43,277 nucleotides of DNA from Temnopleurus reevesii (Eukaryota > Echinodermata > Echinoidea > Temnopleuroida > Temnopleuridae), in the NCBI GenBank assembly GCA_036244855.1, contig BQKZ01004553.1, positions 37,079 to 80,355 of the forward strand, written 5' to 3'. Positions 24,061-35,606 of this stretch are shown piece by piece. Below the pieces are notes generated by a model. It saw only the letters and a program-made list of their open reading frames with translations, did no database searches and was not told the origin of the DNA. The stretch's first letter is position 1; the number at the start of each line of letters is the position of its first letter. The translations under genes were made by a program, and so were the position numbers.

Positions 24061-24370
24061 GTGGTGTCGTCGTATAGCGGTTCAGACTCTCACCTTCCAA
24101 CCAGAGGGTCGTAGGTTCAAATCCCACCTATGGTGTTACTTTCTTTCATCAAGAAATTCATCTATATTGTGCTGTACTAAACCCAGGTGACTGTACTAAA
24201 CCCAGGTGAGGCAAAAGGGAACCTGGTAGGAATATTTATTCTTTGAAATGCAAAGTGTGCTAATGTACATCGGGCTATAAAGCGAGATTAATGATAATGC
24301 GAAAAGCCTTGAGCACTCAGCAGGGTGGCTACGTACCCTGTATAAATTGCATCTATTAATTATCATTATC
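24061..24370 (+). mobile_element. tRNA-derived SINE, copy 2 (diverged)
   Basis: Seen: the tRNA-like head (GTGGTGTCGTCGTATAGCGG, B box GGTTCAAATCC) and body (TTTCATCAAGAAATTCATC, AAACCCAGGTGA) align with the SINE at 15.4 kb. The 3' part has AAAAGCCTTGAGCACTCAG, a CCTGTATAAATTGCAT box and an ATTAATTATCATTATC tail, close to the LINE tail at 9.84 kb. A 19-bp direct duplication sits inside the body at 24172-24209. Substitutions throughout indicate an older copy than the one at 15.4 kb. Confidence 0.8.
24172..24209 (+). repeat. 19-bp perfect tandem duplication inside SINE copy 2
   Basis: The unit CTGTACTAAACCCAGGTGA occurs twice back to back (24172-24190 and 24191-24209). The SINE at 15.4 kb has a single equivalent (CTGCACTCGACCCAGGTGA). 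Confidence 0.95.
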
Positions 24371-24761
24371 AAGGAATCTGGAATACATCAATTTATTCAA
24401 ATGATCTTCCAAATCTCTGCTATCTGCAGTAGATGTAGACACATTAATGATGTTCTATTTGTAATACAACTAGTGGAGCACATCCTGCCCAAACCATCTT
24501 ACTCTCTACTTACTATAGATCTTCATACTTGCATGACTGGGTTTAACTAAAGCACCCTCCCCTTGAAAAAGGCGGAAATTATTTGGTTGCACTCCACTGA
24601 CTCACCCTCTGAGAACGCCAGACAATTTTATGTTATCTCTTTGTTGTTTTTCGTTTTTACTTTTCACACAATTATAATAAATCAACCTAGAATTTAAGAA
24701 AAATAGGTGAAATACAACTAAAAAAATAATCTTTAAAAGATTTTTAGTCCCATTTAAAGCG

Positions 24762-24910
24762 CGATATAAACTATTTCTGTAAAATTAAGTCAAACGCCAA
24801 TTAAATGGTCCTTTGTAATGCTATTCAAACCGGAAACGGCTTGTGATTAATGTGAAACACAGTTGAATACACAGCGCACGGATCTATTATCTATGACCCA
24901 CTTTATTTTG
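24762..24910. repeat. Dispersed repeat of about 150 bp, copy 2
   Basis: Same family as 1513-1658. It ends at the same CTATGACCCACTTTATTTT block, which suggests a defined element boundary rather than chance similarity. Confidence 0.8.
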
Positions 24911-25673
24911 TATCGTCTCTTAAGTATTATTTTCCGCATAAACTGTGTTTTAAAAAATTCTTTTTTCGACTGGCTGACATTATTTCTCAAACAGGGCATT
25001 AGCGGGCAGCTTAACATTTTTGGTTCTAATCTTGTTACGCTATACCATCAGTCCCACACTTAATCATTCATGCCTTCATTATCACATCCAATCAACAGTA
25101 ATCATCAGTACCAGGTGTAAAGAGATAGCAACTGGTCGGACCCATGTTGTCGTCCAAAATCAATTATTATACAATGAGGAAATGCCATTAGAACTGATCA
25201 GTAGTCTAGACAAATACCTTGTTAAGATTATGTCCATTATTAAGTAAACAAGGACTTTCAAAGTCATCATTTGTCTGTTATGACAATTTATAAACGAGAC
25301 AAGAACCTTGGTTTAGTATCAAACAAAAATGTTTTTCTATATTAATAGGAAGTGTTTGTGAAATTTTGCAATACCACCATCCTTGATTGTGGTTTTTCAA
25401 CCAAGTTTTAGAGTGATAAACTTTCACTTCCATGAATCATTATATTCATGATTTATGTAATCTAACTTAGTGGTGCAATCTCAATCATTTGAAATATACA
25501 AGAAATATATTGTTTTTATCCTCTTTCATGAAAAATACTTAAATTGACTTTTGTAGAAATAGAATACAAATTTAAAGAGGTAGTTTCTATTCATTTACAA
25601 ATTAAAAATGATATTCCCGATGAGTAATTATCTTGAAAAGCATATCTTTCAATTGAATTAATTGATATATATA

Positions 25674-25735
25674 ATAATATATGCAATTTATAGAGCGCAC
25701 TTATCCACTCTCATTGCTGAATGCTCAAGGCGCTT
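25674..25735 (-). mobile_element. SINE/LINE 3' tail remnant
   Basis: Read on the minus strand this gives GCGCCTTGAGCATTCAGC, then GCGCTCTATAAATTGCATAT and an ATTATTATAT tail. It matches the 3' tails at 9.84 kb and 24.3 kb. Only the tail region is recognisable, so it is a severely 5'-truncated retroposon. Confidence 0.65.
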
Positions 25736-27098
25736 TGCTGTGGGTATGTAAAATTTTCACAGAAGATGTAATTCCAATGGACCAATATGAGGAGGGGGGT
25801 CAGTGCTGGTCACTGCTTGTTCATTGAAAAAAAGGAGATATATCAACACAAAACAGGCCACCCTCTGGGGCTATCTAATACTACTTGTAAAGAAAAAGAT
25901 TTTAACAACTTCAAACACTCATTGACAACCCATTTGTCAGAATTTGTACAATTTCTGCAATTACAACACTGCAAGAATGCCAAACAGTAAGTTTCAATTG
26001 TCCACCTTTCACTTATCCGACTAAGTCCAATTTCAACAAAGATGGGAGTTATTTGAGAAGGGATTAGCACAAGAGTCTTTGAGAGCAGGGAATTATTCCA
26101 GTTCTACTAGTGATAATTCCTTGTTGAGAGTTACTGCACTTTGGCGCTCAATGCATCCCTGCTTGTGACGCTCCAGAATGCCCAAGTGGATGGGTAAGGC
26201 TTCTTTCTAGGGTTGGATAACCTGTGGCGAGAGTAGGCCTAATGGTCTTCAAGTACCACACTATTTTTAAGGTTATCAAGTTTCTTATATATTTTTAATT
26301 TTGTCTAAAAATACTTATTCTCTTGGTATCAGTTCAAGATAACAATTTCCTTCTTGATTTTAAGGTAAAGTATCTCTTCAAAATAAATAAAATTGTGTAC
26401 AGTAACATTTCATCAGAAAACAAACAGGTATCATACAGAAATCAAGATTCAAATATGAAAGACACTTAATTAAAAGAGAGAAGTGAAGACAAGACAAAAG
26501 AACAACAAAAGACAAAATCAGTTTTGAGCTAACATAATCAGAGGTTTGACATGAATCCAAAAACATGTTTCATTTCATTGACACCATGATGGAACTTTTA
26601 AATTTGTCTCTCATTTCAGGCACTGGTGGTACAAACATGAATGTATTAATATTATATGACTTCTGACAGCCAAATGTCTAATTCAAATAAAATTACACAA
26701 TGAGCATCTCTCACGCAAGGTAGTGATTCATGAATGGGTCATCCCGAACCCCCCCCCCCCCTGCTAAGATTGTCCAGACCCCTGGGAGTACGGAAGATCT
26801 AAAGCACACTAAAAAAAAGTTTGTGTGCCCTGTGGGTTTCCCGAACATGCCATGAAATGTGTAGTTTGGATCGTAAAGTAGTAATACAAAATGGAAAGTT
26901 TGTAACCCAGTACACAAAATCTGTTACAAGAGACATAAATTTTTTGATCGAAGAATGCAAATTTTGTGACTTGGGACATAAACTTAGCGAAAGAGGGTGC
27001 AATATTAGCTCGCACGGTCACTATTTCGCGATCCAACGACACAACATTTTCGTCCTTTTGTTGAAAAGCTAAGAGCCTGGATCACACCGCTTTGTGTT
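25736..27098. other. Noncoding; quasi-periodic block at its right end
   Basis: No supported gene. TAGGCCTA at 26234-26241. The block from about 26820 has overlapping chance ORFs in several frames. Confidence 0.5.
26749..26761. repeat. Poly-C tract, 13 nt
   Basis: Uninterrupted C run after TCATCCCGAA. Confidence 0.9.
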
Positions 27099-27144
27099 CC
27101 AGGTCACGAATTTCATCTAAAAAAACGCAAATTTCATGACCTGG
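27099..27144. repeat. Short inverted repeat in a quasi-periodic block
   Basis: CCAGGTCACGAA and TTCATGACCTGG face each other around about 22 bp. They lie at the right of a block (about 26820-27160) with recurrent GTAAC/GTGAC/GCAAATTTT-type words, which may be a degenerate satellite or transposon end. Confidence 0.5.
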
Positions 27145-27629
27145 TCGCAAAATTCATTGCGGACATGACGTGTCCTGAAGCGTACTTTGGAGCAGCCATA
27201 AGGGAGAAAGAGAGAGTCCAGCTGACACAAAGCAAGCTCAAAGAAGACTCAGTTATCACTTCCCTTTCCTTCCTAATCGAGTGTTTCCTTTACGAGCAAC
27301 TGTTTGCTCATGCAATCTACCTTGTTACGCCTGACATTTGGCAAAATCAAAACTTCCTAATGACAGGGGACAGGGACAAGAGCCGATGATGAACATGATT
27401 AACAATTTATTACAAGGTTGCCAACATTACATTGTACATTAACCTCTTCCTTTGAAAAAGAAATTTATTTTTGTAAAGCTTTATGATGTAATGTGATTTC
27501 TTCTTCAGATATGAATAATTCTTAAAATATTAAACAATGGAAGTGAAATCTTTGGAAACTCAAGTCAGATCTCCATGACGGTTTATGTTATTTGCCACAG
27601 TCCTCTAGGTCAAAAAGTTGTATGCAATG

Positions 27630-27692
27630 GGCCTCAAATGTGGGATTTGAACCTTCAGCCCTGTGATAAGAACCATAACCATGAGGCCACAA
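27630..27692 (-). mobile_element. tRNA-like SINE head remnant, minus strand
   Basis: Read on the minus strand: GTGGCCTCATGGTTATGG (A-box-like), about 20 bp, then GGGCTGAAGGTTCAAATCCC (B box) and TTTGAGGCCC, which can pair with the GGCCTCA near the start. It is related in layout to, but clearly different from, the SINEs at 15.4 and 24.1 kb. It lacks a proper anticodon arm and a clear SINE body, so a functional tRNA gene is unlikely. Confidence 0.55.
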
Positions 27693-29847
27693 TGCTTCAA
27701 TGTGATAAATCTCAAAATCACTTGACATTGGTACAGAAGTGCTGATTGTTCCAAAATATATCTAAGGTCAAAATTAAAGTGTGAATAACGTAACAACTGA
27801 ATAAAATGTAAGCGTGTGAGAGAAAAAAAACATGGCAACAATAACCATGCTCTCAGCCATTCACTTGTGATGAAAGCCTTGAATTTACATAAGAATACAC
27901 CTCATGCATATTCATGAACAGTTGGCATCTCCGCAGATTCAGAAAAGGTTGGCATCCCTGTATATGCTTGCTTGTGAAGGAAATGCATTGAGAAAGGGCA
28001 TTAAACTAAAAATTCAACCAACATGTGAGGAGAAGATGTGTGTGTTCTCACCAGGTGGGATCAATGGTCAATTTGTAATTCAGATTTCTATTAATCACAG
28101 GTCACCAATTGGTCACACTACAAATATATAATTTCCTGCCATCCATATGTGTCATACGAGTGAGATTGATACCTGTTGATATGAATATGTAGGGACAAAA
28201 TAAAGAAAGCAAACAAATGTTCGCTATATTGTTACATGATGTAACAGTTGACAACTAGAGTGCAGTTCCATTGTGGAATATACATGAGACAAAATTGAAA
28301 TGTGAATAATGCAACAGCTGATCAAAGGTGAAAATATGGCTCCAATAAGCATAGTCTCAGCCATTCACTTGTGTGATGAAAGCCCTGAATTCATTTGAAA
28401 ACACAGCATGGGTAAAGAAAGGATGGCATCTCTGTAAAGTTGTGTATGAGACAAACAAACATAATAGAATAAAACAAATTCAAACCAAAACAATTACAAA
28501 TACATTGCTTGGAACTTCTTTGAATTACTTTCTTTGTTAAAAAAATTCCCAAAACCTTTGAAGGGTAATCAATGAAATATGGGTTGTAATATTAGATAAT
28601 TTGTCTCGTACCTCCAAATATGACAAGAGAGATTGCATATCTAAGTGCTATATATTATTATTATTATTATTGTAATTCGCTCAAGTTCTGACATTCTGGT
28701 TTAACATTAAAGAACCACCGTGGCTCAGAGAGGGGAAGGGGAGCTGTAGCTCCAGCATTTTTTGGAAATTTGTGAAAAAATATGGCATTGTGTAAAACTT
28801 AATTGACCACAGCTCTAGCACGTTCAACCCCTTTCACTTCTTTCCTATGTAAACAAAAAAAATACTAACCTCCCATTTCCACTGAATTCATTTGCTCTTA
28901 TAATTCTAAATAGGGTGTAAAGAGGTGCATTCTACTGTCAACTTTTACCAAAAATGGAGTTTCCTTGCTTTCATCATTTATTTGCTGCATTATCTAATTT
29001 AAACCTTGAATTTCATGAAGATATTTTTTTCTCCAGCACTATGCAAGGCATTCCATACCCCTGACCTTGAAAACCAATCCAGCTACTGAATCAAATATTT
29101 CTGTCTGACTTTTGGTTCCAGATTGAACCAAGAAAACACCTATGTGTAAAGTGATCTGTTTCAGCTACCTTCTAGCACTCGACAGAGAATAAAGTCTCAT
29201 TTATACCTTTGCGTAAATAGCCAAAATCTGTCCAGGATTCATGAAACTTGAAAGCCGGTTCATGATAAAAATGAAGAATAAGGCTGAAAGATGCTTAGCT
29301 GATGCTTAGGCATCTGTACCTCGAGAACCAGCCACATGCATTCAACACTAGTCAAGTGTCGTCCCTCCATATCCCTGCATTCATGGAGGAACTTTCAAAT
29401 TTCATGAACATTTTACAAATGTTGGCTGGAAGCACAAATGTGTGATTGATCCTTTTAACACACCTTTAACAAGTTCAAGCCCATTACAACTGCCTGTCGC
29501 CTGACTCTCGCTCACTTCTCACCCAACCTCTCTCTTATCACACCTGTCTCGCTGTGGTATGTGACATTTGGCACTACAAATTGCAGAAATATGGCAGGTT
29601 TTTGACAGATTTTCACATCCAAGGTGAAACTATCCTTGAATTGTGACATGTTGTCCTTATTTAGTTGTCCTTACTTCATTTAGTTTGCCTGATTTTGCTT
29701 CCCAAAGTCAAAATACTGGATTTTGAGGTATTTGAAATATTTGAAGGCCCAATGGACAAGAATTGAGGGTACTGCTTTGAGCTACATAACAGAGCCTGAA
29801 TACCTCATATCTCTTCCAAGGAATAGGACCCCATTCATATGTGCTTT
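27693..29847. other. Noncoding, nothing recognised apart from a short ATT tract
   Basis: A local similarity is visible between about 27770-27890 and 28290-28400: AAAATTRAAGTGTGAATAA, ATGCTCTCAGCCATTCACTTGTG-type words and GATGAAAGCC. This suggests an old direct duplication spaced about 515 bp. Confidence 0.55.
28640..28672 (+). repeat. Retroposon-tail-like (ATT)n tract
   Basis: AAGTGCTATATATTATTATTATTATTATTG-type sequence, like the CTATATAAG...ATTATT ends of the SINE copies. The body upstream is not recognisable, so this could also be a plain microsatellite. Confidence 0.4.
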
Positions 29848-30225
29848 TCAAAAAGCGGTTTCTACAAAAAAAGTTTCCAAAGCTGGTTTGGAAGGCCAGC
29901 TGTGGACCGTTCACATCTACAAAGCTCAGGCAGGAAGTGGACTTTAAGTATTCAAGTCCACTTTGTGTTAAGTGGCTATGTTGCTGTGACAATGGATTAA
30001 GCAGTGTCAAATGCTTACTGCACTTCTGCCATTGCTTGGAGGTGAACCCTGTGGTGTACACTCGAAACTCTGCACAGCATAGCTGAAATAGCGTTCCAAT
30101 CTCCTACTGAACAGGTTCCTGGTCACAAAAATCTTCCCCTGAAGGTGGATTTCAAAACTTAAAGCCACTTTCATAACCATGCTAACCATTTACATCTCCT
30201 CTAACAGTAATTCAGTTAATCTAGT
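29848..30225. mobile_element. Diverged inverted-repeat element, copy B
   Basis: Contains GTTTGGAAGGCCAGCTGTGG, AGTATTCAAGTCCACTTTG and TTGCTGTGACAATGGATTAA in the same order as copy A at 20.7 kb, and an AAGCCACTTTCATAACCATG block near the right end that mirrors the left. The ORFs crossing it on both strands are a by-product of the repeat. Confidence 0.5.
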
Positions 30226-30268
30226 TTCCACTAAAGTAGACTAACATTACAGATGTGGGCTGGCTCTA

Positions 30269-30450
30269 GTCTGCCAGAACAGACCCTTGAGTTTCGTTGT
30301 GCGCATACACAGAGAGTGATACAGGGTATGCATTGTGTGTCTGCATACTTAGAGCAATGCTGTATGTGTGTGATGTAGTCGCACAATGCATAACCGGTAT
30401 CATGCTCTGTGCACGCACACACTGAAAGTCTAGGGTATGTGCTTTCAAAC
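30269..30450. mobile_element. Palindromic TA-target MITE, copy 1
   Basis: Seen: starts GTCTGCCAGAACAGACCC and, read in complement from the right, GTTTGAAAGCACATACCCTA, with the arms continuing (GTGCGCATACACAGAG versus GTGTGCGTGCACAGAG). TA flanks both ends (30267-30268 and 30451-30452). Its arms are more diverged than in copies 2 and 3, so it is probably older. Inferred: a Tc1/mariner-type non-autonomous element, judged from the TA target. Confidence 0.75.
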
Positions 30451-31152
30451 TAGGCTGGCTCTGCTATGTCAGTTTTTCTGTACGGCCTAGAGGTCTACAC
30501 GCTACAATAGCTTGAAGATGACTTATCTGAAATTTTCATGACTTCAAGGGGAATATTTCATACTTTGCAGTCATCATATTCTTTCAAATAGCCGCCCAAG
30601 AATCCTTCTATGCCTAAAAATACATGAGTACACATGTGATAGCCTTTTTCTTTCTCTATTTTCCTATCTATTGAACCCGATTCTAATTGACTTTTTGACA
30701 ATCCTGACTCGGATATCTTGAATCGGAGTTCACAAGCCCAGAACTTGCTTCATTCAATATCATTCCAGTGTGATAACATTCATGTGGCTTCATCCGTCTT
30801 AATACTTCCTACCTCATGCCGCGAGCAACCATAAAAATACAATGTTTGCTTCAACACCATCTACTTATAACATGATTTTTAGCTTATGTAACGGTTAATA
30901 GGAAATAATCCTTCAATGCGGAGGTGCCAGTGAGATGGTAAAGGATTTTTTTAATCTATGAAATTAAATAATTATCACTGTCCCAAATGAGGTCTAATTT
31001 GTATCTATTTAAACTTCTTAAGGTTAGTACTATTGATAAGGAGTTGATGGTTTTGAAATGGTCTTTCTCGATGTACAACATGAATCATATTTATGGTAAC
31101 AACAGCAGGGAGTGCCAGAAGTATATGACAAAACTTCAGTGGTTGAAATTAT

Positions 31153-31174
31153 CCCCCCCCCCCAAAAAAAAAAA
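31153..31174. repeat. C11-A11 tract
   Basis: Eleven C followed directly by eleven A. Confidence 0.9.
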
Positions 31175-31515
31175 TGAAAAAAAATCAATTGCAATTCCAT
31201 CTCCCAGCATCAATGGTAAAATGCTATTCCATTTAACTGGTCACTATGTGTAAAAAAGATTGTCTGAAGTCTAAAAACAGTTTGCCAAATATTGACAAAT
31301 TGTAAATTAGATAAAGATATGTCAGAATCAACAATCCATGACTTCATGGCTTTTGCCGAGTGCACGTAAGAAATCAAAAGAATTCTGATCAAAACATTTA
31401 TGGGGAAATAATACAAATGCCTTTGTTTAAATTAAATTTTATGATCACTTGTAGGGTTGGCGGAACCGTGTATGAATGGGCATGAGAGAGTGTGTGCAAA
31501 TGTATTTGCTGTGTG

Positions 31516-31530
31516 CCCCCCCCCCCCCCC
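31516..31530. repeat. Poly-C tract, 15 nt
   Basis: Uninterrupted C run after TGTGTG. Confidence 0.9.
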
Positions 31531-31686
31531 GAATTTTAAAATCATCCCCCATCCTGACGAAAAAGTAGGCCTAAATATCAACATATTTCAAATCTGAAGT
31601 GCTGATCTGCTGATTTTTAATATAAAAAACACTTGTCCATGATCTTTCATTTCATTAATTCAAGGAGTAATAAAGAATAAAGCTCT

Positions 31687-31768
31687 TGAGTGAGTGAGTG
31701 AGAGAGAAAGAAAAAGAGAGAGTGGGAAAGAGAGAGGGGAGGGGCAGATAGAGAGGGAGGGAGGGGAA
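31687..31768. repeat. GA/GTGA-rich microsatellite, imperfect
   Basis: Begins with (GTGA)4-like sequence, then GA, GAAA and GGGA words. The minus-strand ORF across it is low complexity. Confidence 0.9.
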
Positions 31769-34174
31769 AATGAAGAAAAATAGGAATAGATAAAAGTATT
31801 TTCCATTTTAGTATTGCAGGCAACACACTATTTTCGTAACCTAGAATTAGAGGAAAACACATTACACCCACAGGCAAATCATATGAACTTCATCAAGATT
31901 CAAAACTTCCAAACATCCTGGGTACATTCTCCACACCCTGAAGTTATTATTTCATTTTGAAAAGACATCCATCTTCCTTATAAATTCTTATATTCATAAT
32001 GAAAAAAAATAATTTCATGGAGAGTACTGAGGATAAAATATGAATGAATCACATATGAAAAATTGGTTATATTTTTGCCAGTGGCCTCATTTGTAATTCA
32101 AGAGATATGGGATAATATGACTTCCTTCTCTGTACTGATAGCGATATCCTCCAATCCTGCTCCAATAACAGAAAAAAAGGAGTTAGAAGACAGAGAAAGA
32201 TGGAGATTGAATAATGCAGGAAGCAATTCATACCTACACGCTTATGATATACCACAGAAGGGCTCTGCATCTCAAAAACATTCCACCCCTCGTGTGTTAG
32301 ATAAGAAAATGTGCACCTTAATATCATTGGTCCACAGATCTATGGTATTAAATAATATTCCCTCATTTTTAAATTCATATTCTTGATGATTTGTACCTCT
32401 GTACATAATGAATTCTTCTGAATTATCTGATAATTAACAGAAATGAAATTTCTTGGGAGTTAAGTAACATGGAGTGAAAATTGAAAGATTTGAAAGATAG
32501 GTTCTATACAAAGTGCCATGAACTTGTTATGGTTGGTAAATCTTCAGGTTTAAAGGAAGTCCTTTTTAACCTTGACAAATAAGTTGAGTAGAAGTGATTT
32601 CAGAGGGAATATTTATTTTGATTTTAATGGCAACCATTTGATGCTTGTAGAAGCTAATCATACCATCAAATTTGGGTATTGAATACTGCCGACATACATT
32701 TTGATGCAATAAGATACTCTATTACTTTGTTTCAAGTTCATGATAGGCCTAGATAATCTATTTTGACTTTGTTGTCTGGCATTAAATAAATCCCCTGGGC
32801 CTCTTTTTAAAATGGTAGACAATTTGTGATTGATTACCGCCTCGCTCGTACAAAACCCATAAATATTGATCTTCTTTACACAGAGACATCAAATACTTTT
32901 AAAGAGATGAAAAGGAACGAAAATCGCCCGAGGCGAAGGGAACTTTTGATCAAGTTTTGCAGATCGATTATCAAAGGGGGTTGCCGTCAGTGATTTATTA
33001 CTCCTCATTATGTGATTACTTCTTCTTCCACAATCCCAAGTTCATACAAGACATTCAATGTCTCGGCAAACAAGTTTTATTGTCGCTCCCACCAAGCCCT
33101 CGATTGTGGGTTATAACATTTTTCAATGCGTCTGTAACATTCTGACTGTTCAAATAGAAGGAATGGTTATTGTAGACTGAAATATATAACAATCAAAATT
33201 TGGGGGGATATGTGACTGTTCCCTAGTGAACAAAAAACTCTATTTACCTCCGCAAATGAGCCATGCCAATTGGTAGTTCGGTGTCAAATTATTTAGCGTC
33301 AAGCCCGAAGTTCAATTTTGAAAAGTTTTCTAATATGCGCGGTAACTTCTAACATATTGTTGGATAAAGAGTCTTTGTTTTCCCAGGCTATTCTCAATTT
33401 TCTCTACATTGTTGTCTACAAATTATTTACAAAGATCATGTTAAATGATACGTTACACAAGCACACAGGCGGAAATGGTCCATAAAGCAGATCCTCTATT
33501 TCTACTGAAAACCAAATTTGAAATAAATTAGGTGTTACACCATATTGCAGGTTGATCACATGATTCTAAAGTACCTTTGTTGTGCATTTTTATAATTTCC
33601 AGACCGTAAACTATTAAAGAGATAACAGAAAAGTTGAACTCTATATCTGGGAAGCTCTGAACTTGAAGTCATCCAGAAAACTCAACTATTGGTGAATTAT
33701 TGATTCATTCTTCAATCACTTAGTTATTTCAGCAAACACTATGATATTCAAAAGGAATTTTAATGAGATTTTGAAGGATCATTACTCATAACTATATTGA
33801 TGAAAGCCCGGCCATACAGTCTATGGAATATATTTAAACAGATACAGACAGTGCATTCATCTAAAAAGATAACTCATTAAAATTCATCATTTATCCTTTC
33901 ATAGATGCCTTTACCTATCAACTTTGATATTAGTCATCTTCAACAATATAAAATGGACAGTAGAGTGGACAACAATCTGGTTCAAGTTCACTGAGATTGA
34001 GTTGCATTGCATAAAGCAAAATATATTGATTTCTGATGCTACAACTATTGAAAAAAAGGAAAGAAAAGAAAATAACCATTTCAACAAGAAAAGTTTGTTA
34101 ACTTTTCAAATTTAAAATCTCAAACCATATAGGAGTGCTACGAAGACTGTAATTATATAAGTTAGTTTGGGTAC

Positions 34175-34208
34175 ACAAACTTTGGGCATTAACAAACTTT
34201 GGGCATTA
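34175..34208. repeat. 17-bp perfect tandem duplication
   Basis: ACAAACTTTGGGCATTA occurs twice back to back in otherwise unique sequence. Confidence 0.95.
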
Positions 34209-35381
34209 ACTTTCTTTCCACATGAACTTACTTCCCACTGTGTATTCATCTAAATTATTATGAAAATCCTGCATCTTTACATTGGAGGACAAACTTATCT
34301 CAAAATCATTTTATAAACATTCTTCATTTTATGAAGATTAATTAGGTTTAGTCAGGCATTTCATGTTTTTCACATGTATCATTTTACCCTTGATATTTCA
34401 TCTATTCTTTCAACAGTTATTTATCTAAGTTCAGAGTACCTCAGGCTCCTCCTTGGTTCATGTTGTTGAAATGTGAAGGTTTTGGATCATCATCAATCAC
34501 ACAATCTTTTAAAGTAAAGAATAGTATGAGGTTAAGAAAAGATATTTCACATGAATCAAATTACATTTATGCATGACAGGGGTATGATGTGTGGTTTTTT
34601 AACAGGCCAAACATGGAAAATTATGAACGTAAGATATAAAATAAAGGTGAAATAATGCAGACTTGCAGAGATTATCCTTCAGGTAAAATCCATTGATTAG
34701 GATCATCAGTCTCAGCCAAGAAGCAAAATAAATCTAAAATGACCTAAGCATAACTACATCAAATGATCAATCAATCAATGTTACAAAACTAAATACAAGA
34801 TATGGCAATAAAAAAGGAAAAATGAGTTCAATTTTGACGAGATGAAATATAATGTTGAATGTCATGGTTCACATTCTTATAACCAGAATAAATTCACAAA
34901 TCACAAACATAACACAGGTGATGAGATACAAAATCCTGAAATATGAAACAAAGTATCAGGTAACAAAATATTTCATAGATATATAGGCAGACATAGGTAT
35001 TTGCCATAAAAATTCCTTTCTTATGAATCAATGTTTGTTCACATCTTGATGAATAGGTATGTTGTTCATGACCAATCCCTGGGGCATACTTCCAAAGATT
35101 TTGTAGTTTTAGGGTTATTTTACTTTTATCCTGCTCCTCTTTATCTTCAGGGTGAATAATATTTGCCTTGCTGCTTGCTATTCTCATTCATCACCCTCTG
35201 TTTCTTATTGTAATCATGATTTCATATCATTTAGTCTCGTAATTATCTTGTTGTTCAACTTCACTAGCTTGTTGCCTAAAATGTCTGACCATTTGTCACT
35301 ATTTACCTGCCTAAATCATATTTTTCATTCAAATTTGTAACTCTTTTCATCCCCATCCACTCCTTCCCTCACTCCCTACTA

Positions 35382-35570
35382 GTCTGCAAGCACATACCCT
35401 AGACTTTCAGTGTGTGCATGTGCAGAGCGTGAACGGGGTATGCATATTGTGTGACTACAGACAGAGGGTAGAGCAATGCTGTATGTGTGTGGTGTAGTCA
35501 CACAATTACATACCCTGTATCACGCTCTGCACATTCACACATCGAAAGTCTAGGGTACGTGCTTGCAGAC
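35382..35570. mobile_element. Palindromic TA-target MITE, copy 2
   Basis: Seen: begins GTCTGCAAGCACATACCCTA, then GACTTTCAGTGTGTGCATGT and GCAGAGCGTGA; ends with the near-perfect complement CACGCTCTGCACATTCACAC, then GAAAGTCTAGGGTACGTG and CTTGCAGAC. TA on both sides (35380-35381, 35571-35572). The 189-bp element is almost entirely hairpin, with a GAGCAATGCTGTATGTGTGT core. Confidence 0.9.
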
Positions 35571-35606
35571 TATTTCATCCCCATCCTCTCATTCCCTCAT
35601 CCTCCT

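Larger units (their letters stand above)
30453..35379. other. Noncoding; possible regulatory block at 32.8-33.4 kb
   Basis: No gene or exon supported. It holds the C/A tracts, the GA microsatellite, the 17-bp duplication, and two TAGGCCTA octamers (31566, 32744). Confidence 0.5.
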
